Below are positions 5,614 to 8,801 of a DNA stretch of 8,801 nt, one piece after another. The stretch is taken from contig CADBNQ010000211.1 in the NCBI GenBank assembly GCA_902796045.1, forward strand, positions 1-8,801, given 5' to 3'. The notes under the pieces were generated by a model that was not told where the DNA came from, did no database searches, and saw only the letters and a list, made by a program, of their open reading frames with translations. The DNA is from an uncultured Lachnospiraceae bacterium (GTDB taxonomy: Bacteria; Bacillota; Clostridia; Lachnospirales; Lachnospiraceae). How positions within the stretch are numbered: the stretch's first letter is position 1; every line of letters starts with the position of its first letter. Position numbers and translations under genes: made by a program.

Positions 5614-5635
5614 CAGGAAAGCCTCGGCCTTCCTG
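5614..5635 (-). repeat. Second hairpin just after dnaB
   Basis: CAGGAAAGC (5614-5622) and GCCTTCCTG (5627-5635) form a 9-bp stem with one G-U-type mismatch on the minus transcript and a 4-nt loop. It lies 16 bp past the dnaB stop and has no T run after it. It is probably a 3'-end protective or pausing hairpin ahead of the shared terminator. Confidence 0.4.
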
Positions 5636-5651
5636 GCGGCGGATCTATCTC

Positions 5652-7001
5652 TTACCTGTTACGCTCCTTATTGGCAAACTTGGTGTACTGTCCCAGCCAT
5701 ACCAGCTCTATACTACCGGTGGCACCGTTTCTCTGTTTGGCCACGATGACCTCTGCCAGATTCTTCTTTTCCGTGTCCGGATTATAATACTCATCCCTGT
5801 ATAAAAACATGACGACATCCGCATCCTGTTCAATGGCCCCTGATTCCCTGAGGTCAGAAAGCATCGGTTTGTGATCCTGTCTGGCTTCCACCGCACGGGA
5901 AAGCTGTGAGAGAGCAATGATAGGAATATTCAGCTCTCTGGCCAGCATCTTCAAAGCACGCGAGATCTCGGAAATCTCCTGCTGCCTGGACTCATTGCGC
6001 CGGGCGGCACTCCCGCTCATAAGCTGAAGATAATCAATGACAACCAGATCAATATCCTGGGACTGCTTGTATTTACGGCATTTGGAACGAATCTCGGACA
6101 GACTGGTGGCGGTGTCATCAAGAATCAGCCTGGAATTGCCGATCAGGGAGGCTCCTTCCAGAAGCTTCTCCCAGTCAGAATCCCTCAGTTCCCCTGTCCT
6201 GATCTGCTGGGAATCCACCATGGCCTCGGAGGCCATCAGCCTCGTCACCAGCTGTTCCTTGGACATCTCCAGACTGAACATGGCCACACAGCGCCCGTCC
6301 TTGAAAGCGGCATGCTGGGCAATATTCAGCACGAAAGCGGTCTTTCCCATGGCGGGTCTGGCTGCCACCAGAATCAGCTCTGCGGGGTGGAGCCCCGTGA
6401 GCATATAGTCCAGCTCGATAAAGCCGGTCGCAATGCCCGTCACTCTTCCCCTGGTCCTGGCCGCCTCTTCGATGGCATTGAGAGAATTGAGGACGATTTC
6501 CTGGATAGGTACAAAATCCGACAGCCTGTTCCTGTTCTGAAGAAGATTAAATATATCCTTTTCTGTCTTTTCCAGGATCTCGGCAGTATCCTCCTTGCCG
6601 AGATAACAGTCGTTGCCGATCTCCTCCGTGGTCCTGATCAGAGCTCTCAGAGTGGCTTTTTCATGAACAATCCGGGCATACTCCCGAATATTGGCAGAGG
6701 TGGAAACCGCATCCACCAGGTCACGGAAAAAGTCCAGACTGGTCAGGGTCTCCGGAACATCCTTCTCTTTCAGCTTATCCTGAAGGGTGATGAGGTCTAC
6801 CGCCTTCCCCTCCCGGTAAAGCTCAATCATGGCTTCAAACAGGATGCCGTACTGCCGCTGATAAAAGTCCTCCTTCACCAGCATGTCCTCTGCTTCCACG
6901 ATAGCATCTCTGTCCATCAGCATGGCGCCCAGAACAGACTTTTCGGCCTCTTCATTATGCGGTTGTATTCTTTTTATAAAGTTCTCATCCAGTTCAGGCA
7001 T
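5652..7001 (-). CDS. dnaB: Replicative DNA helicase DnaB
   Basis: This is the hexameric 5'-3' helicase that unwinds DNA at the replication fork and recruits primase (called DnaC in Bacillus). It has 449 residues, normal for the family. The N-terminal domain opens with IQPHNEEAEKSVLGAMLMD (about 12-30). The RecA-like domain has Walker A ARPAMGKT (214-221), Walker B LVVIDYLQLM (319-328), ALSQLSR (363-369) and the C-terminal KQRNGATGSIEL (422-433) that includes the arginine-finger region. No intein interrupts these motifs. The ATG at 7001 is preferred, with AGGA about six bases upstream. A TTG at 7028 would add nine residues but has only a close GGAG before it. It lies 45 bp after rplI, with no separate promoter seen, in the conserved gdpP-rplI-dnaB cluster, and ends before the shared terminator. 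Confidence 0.96.
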   Translation of the reverse strand: MPELDENFIKRIQPHNEEAEKSVLGAMLMDRDAIVEAEDMLVKEDFYQRQYGILFEAMIELYREGKAVDLITLQDKLKEKDVPETLTSLDFFRDLVDAVSTSANIREYARIVHEKATLRALIRTTEEIGNDCYLGKEDTAEILEKTEKDIFNLLQNRNRLSDFVPIQEIVLNSLNAIEEAARTRGRVTGIATGFIELDYMLTGLHPAELILVAARPAMGKTAFVLNIAQHAAFKDGRCVAMFSLEMSKEQLVTRLMASEAMVDSQQIRTGELRDSDWEKLLEGASLIGNSRLILDDTATSLSEIRSKCRKYKQSQDIDLVVIDYLQLMSGSAARRNESRQQEISEISRALKMLARELNIPIIALSQLSRAVEARQDHKPMLSDLRESGAIEQDADVVMFLYRDEYYNPDTEKKNLAEVIVAKQRNGATGSIELVWLGQYTKFANKERNR

Positions 7002-7046
7002 ACTATTTCCTATCGGCTGATCTTCCAATGGCTCCGGCTGTCGGTT

Positions 7047-7493
7047 CTACTGTTCTGCAACGTGTACTTTCAGTTCACCGGTCACCTTCGGATGCAGTTT
7101 GATCTTGACAACATGCGTGCCGAGGCTTCTAATCGGCTCATCAACAGAAATCTTCTTCTTATCGATCTCATAGCCAAACTGAGTCTTTACGGCAGCTGCA
7201 ATCTCCTTGGTGGATATGGCGCCAAAAGTCCTGCCGCCTTCTCCCACTTTCATCTTCACTTCGACGGTTTTATCAGCCAGTGCCTCTGCGAGATCTCTGG
7301 CTGCGGCAAGCTGCTCGGCTGCTATCCTGTCCCGGTTAGCTTTCTGGAGCTTCAGGTCATTGATGTTTTTCTGGGTCGCCTCAACCCCGAGCTTCCTGGG
7401 AATCAGGTAATTGCCGGCGTATCCGTTATTGACTTCAACCATATCGCCCTTCTTACCTAATGATTTGACATCCTGCAGCAATATCACTTTCAT
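7047..7493 (-). CDS. rplI: 50S ribosomal protein bL9
   Basis: This is ribosomal protein L9, which binds 23S rRNA near the L1 stalk with its N-terminal domain and projects a second domain outward. It has 148 residues, the standard length. The N-terminal domain (1-50) carries the L9 signature GDMVEVNNGYAGNYLIPRKL (16-35). A Lys/Ala-rich connecting helix (about 41-75) follows, then the C-terminal domain (about 80-148) with GRTFGAIST. The ATG has AGGAGG about 11 bases upstream, in the 17-bp gap after gdpP. Short spacing points to co-transcription with gdpP and dnaB. Confidence 0.97.
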   Translation of the reverse strand: MKVILLQDVKSLGKKGDMVEVNNGYAGNYLIPRKLGVEATQKNINDLKLQKANRDRIAAEQLAAARDLAEALADKTVEVKMKVGEGGRTFGAISTKEIAAAVKTQFGYEIDKKKISVDEPIRSLGTHVVKIKLHPKVTGELKVHVAEQ

Positions 7494-7510
7494 AATACAA
7501 TAAACCTCCT

Positions 7511-8801
7511 CTATATCTCCCCATCCTGTTTCATCTGTAACAGAAGGTCCTTCAGCTTTTCCTTCACATCCTCTAATGCTGCGTTCTTGATCTGGGCCGC
7601 TGCTACCTGCATGTGCCCGCCGCCTCCGAACTTCTCCATAACAACCTGAACATTCAGGTCATCGATCGACCTGGCACTGATATAAATCCAGTCAGGCAGC
7701 TTTGTCACCACAAAACTGGCGCGGATCCCCTGGACATCCAGCAGGTTATTGGCAGCCTTGGCCCCAATCACAGTGGCACCAGGAATATCCTCCCCGTTAA
7801 AGGTGGAGATGGCAAACTCATCAAGATATACCTCCGCGGTATTGATGATCTCTGCTTTCTTCCTGCAGGACTCCATATCCTCCCGGAACATCTTGCGGAC
7901 TCTGGCAACATCTGCCCCTGCCCTCCGCAGGTAGGCCGCAGCCTCAAAGGTCCTGACGCCTGCCTTGACCACAAAGTTGTCTGTATCCACGAGGATACCG
8001 GAGTACAGGGCATCCGCCTCTTCCGGCCTCAGCTTCGGCTTGTCCGGGATATACTGGAGTATCTCGGCAACCATCTCGCAGGCTGAGGAGGCATAGGGTT
8101 CAACATAAGATACGACGGTGTTCTTTATGGTGTCAGTGGCCTGCCTGTGGTGGTCAAGGACCACGATGGTCTTCTCCAGTCTCACAAGCTCCGGACACTC
8201 TGTCATACCCGGCCTGTTGACATCGACAACAACCAGCATGGAATTGGTGTCCCGCAGGCTCAGTGCCTGGTCTCCGCTGATGAAAATCTCATCTTCCTCC
8301 TCCTGATGTCCCTTAAAGACTTCCGAAACGATCGGCTGTATGGAAGGAGAATGCCTGTCCATCACAATATAGGCTTTCTTGTTGAAGGTAAGGGCGAGCC
8401 TGTATATACCCAGGGCTGCCCCGATGCAGTCAGCGTCCGGGATCCTGTGGCCCATGATAAAGACCTTGTCATGGGTCAGTATGAGCTCTCTTAAAGCATG
8501 GGCTTTCACCCTGGCTTTCACTCTGGTACTCTTCTCTACTTTCTGGCTCCTGCCGCCGTAATAGGAAATCGAATCTCCGTCACGGACCACTGCCTGATCT
8601 CCGCCCCGTCCAAGGGCCAGATCCATGGCGATACGGGCGCTCTCATAGGTCTCCAGGTAGCCCGGCGCATTCACGCCCACCCCGATGCTGAGCGTGACAG
8701 AGAGGTCATTTCCGATGTTGGTGCTTTTGACCTCGTCCAGCAGGGAGAACTTGGACTGCACCAGAATATCCAGATTCTTTTCCTCAAAGACAAAGAAGAA
8801 C
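7511..8801 (-). CDS. gdpP: Cyclic-di-AMP phosphodiesterase GdpP, N-terminus outside window
   Basis: This membrane-bound GdpP/YybT-family enzyme hydrolyses c-di-AMP to pApA through a DHH-DHHA1 domain, linking to cell wall, potassium and stress control. The 429 visible residues are the C-terminal part; the frame is open to the window end, so the GTG at 8761 is internal, not the start. The first 60 or so residues are the end of the degenerate GGDEF domain (LSIGVGV, then GRGGDQAVV at about 64-72). The DHH domain shows MGHRIPDADCIGAA (about 116-129, metal-binding His and two Asp), VVDVNRPG, DHH at 216-218 and ILVDTDNF. DHHA1 ends with FGGGGHMQVAA (391-401). All expected catalytic residues in this part are present. 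The two membrane helices and PAS domain expected in the full protein (about 650 residues) lie beyond the window. It leads the gdpP-rplI-dnaB cluster. Confidence 0.95.
   Translation of the reverse strand, partial: FFFVFEEKNLDILVQSKFSLLDEVKSTNIGNDLSVTLSIGVGVNAPGYLETYESARIAMDLALGRGGDQAVVRDGDSISYYGGRSQKVEKSTRVKARVKAHALRELILTHDKVFIMGHRIPDADCIGAALGIYRLALTFNKKAYIVMDRHSPSIQPIVSEVFKGHQEEEDEIFISGDQALSLRDTNSMLVVVDVNRPGMTECPELVRLEKTIVVLDHHRQATDTIKNTVVSYVEPYASSACEMVAEILQYIPDKPKLRPEEADALYSGILVDTDNFVVKAGVRTFEAAAYLRRAGADVARVRKMFREDMESCRKKAEIINTAEVYLDEFAISTFNGEDIPGATVIGAKAANNLLDVQGIRASFVVTKLPDWIYISARSIDDLNVQVVMEKFGGGGHMQVAAAQIKNAALEDVKEKLKDLLLQMKQDGEI

Noticed and set aside
5652..7001. Intein in dnaB
   Set aside because: dnaB is a frequent intein host, but the Walker A, Walker B and C-terminal motifs are contiguous and the protein has normal length.
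6312..7460. 382-residue plus-strand open frame
   Set aside because: It is antisense to dnaB and rplI, crosses their junction, shows no family motif and has no ribosome binding site; the two minus-strand genes explain the DNA fully.

Overview
The window looks like chromosomal DNA from an anaerobic, low-to-mid-GC Firmicute, most likely a Clostridia/Lachnospiraceae-type organism. The reasons are the gdpP-rplI-dnaB gene order typical of Firmicutes, strong AGGAGG-type ribosome binding sites, consensus sigma-A promoters with 17-bp spacers, and a small clostridial-type 2[4Fe-4S] ferredoxin. The family assignment is inferred from protein resemblance and context, not from a search. Eight conventional protein genes and one possible very small gene are visible. 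Two of the conventional genes run off the window ends.

Region 1 (1-3760, minus strand) reads as one transcription unit, from right to left. A strong promoter (3692-3720) with a palindrome over its -10 box drives a class B J-domain co-chaperone (2705-3655). A possible 22-codon ORF follows (2640-2708), overlapping dnaJ by 4 nt, then an uncharacterised ABC-class ATPase of the PF09818/COG3044 type (904-2619), and finally an AI-2E/PerM-family membrane protein cut by the window edge (1-886).

Region 2 (3762-5252) holds surE (minus) and mntP (plus), divergently transcribed from back-to-back promoters. The 186-bp gap between them is unusually dense. It contains two promoters, two palindromes over the mntP promoter, and a terminator-like hairpin between the surE promoter and the surE start.

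Region 3 (5253-5651) holds a monocistronic ferredoxin with its own promoter and a 13-bp perfect terminator stem shared with the convergent dnaB operon.

Region 4 (5652-8801, minus strand) is the conserved gdpP-rplI-dnaB cluster. It encodes c-di-AMP phosphodiesterase (5' part outside the window), ribosomal protein bL9 and the replicative helicase.

Most of the window is core genome. The least explained parts are the dnaJ-sORF-ATPase-transporter unit with its operator, and the surE/mntP control region. No RNA gene, mobile element, CRISPR array or gene-free stretch longer than 300 bases was seen.
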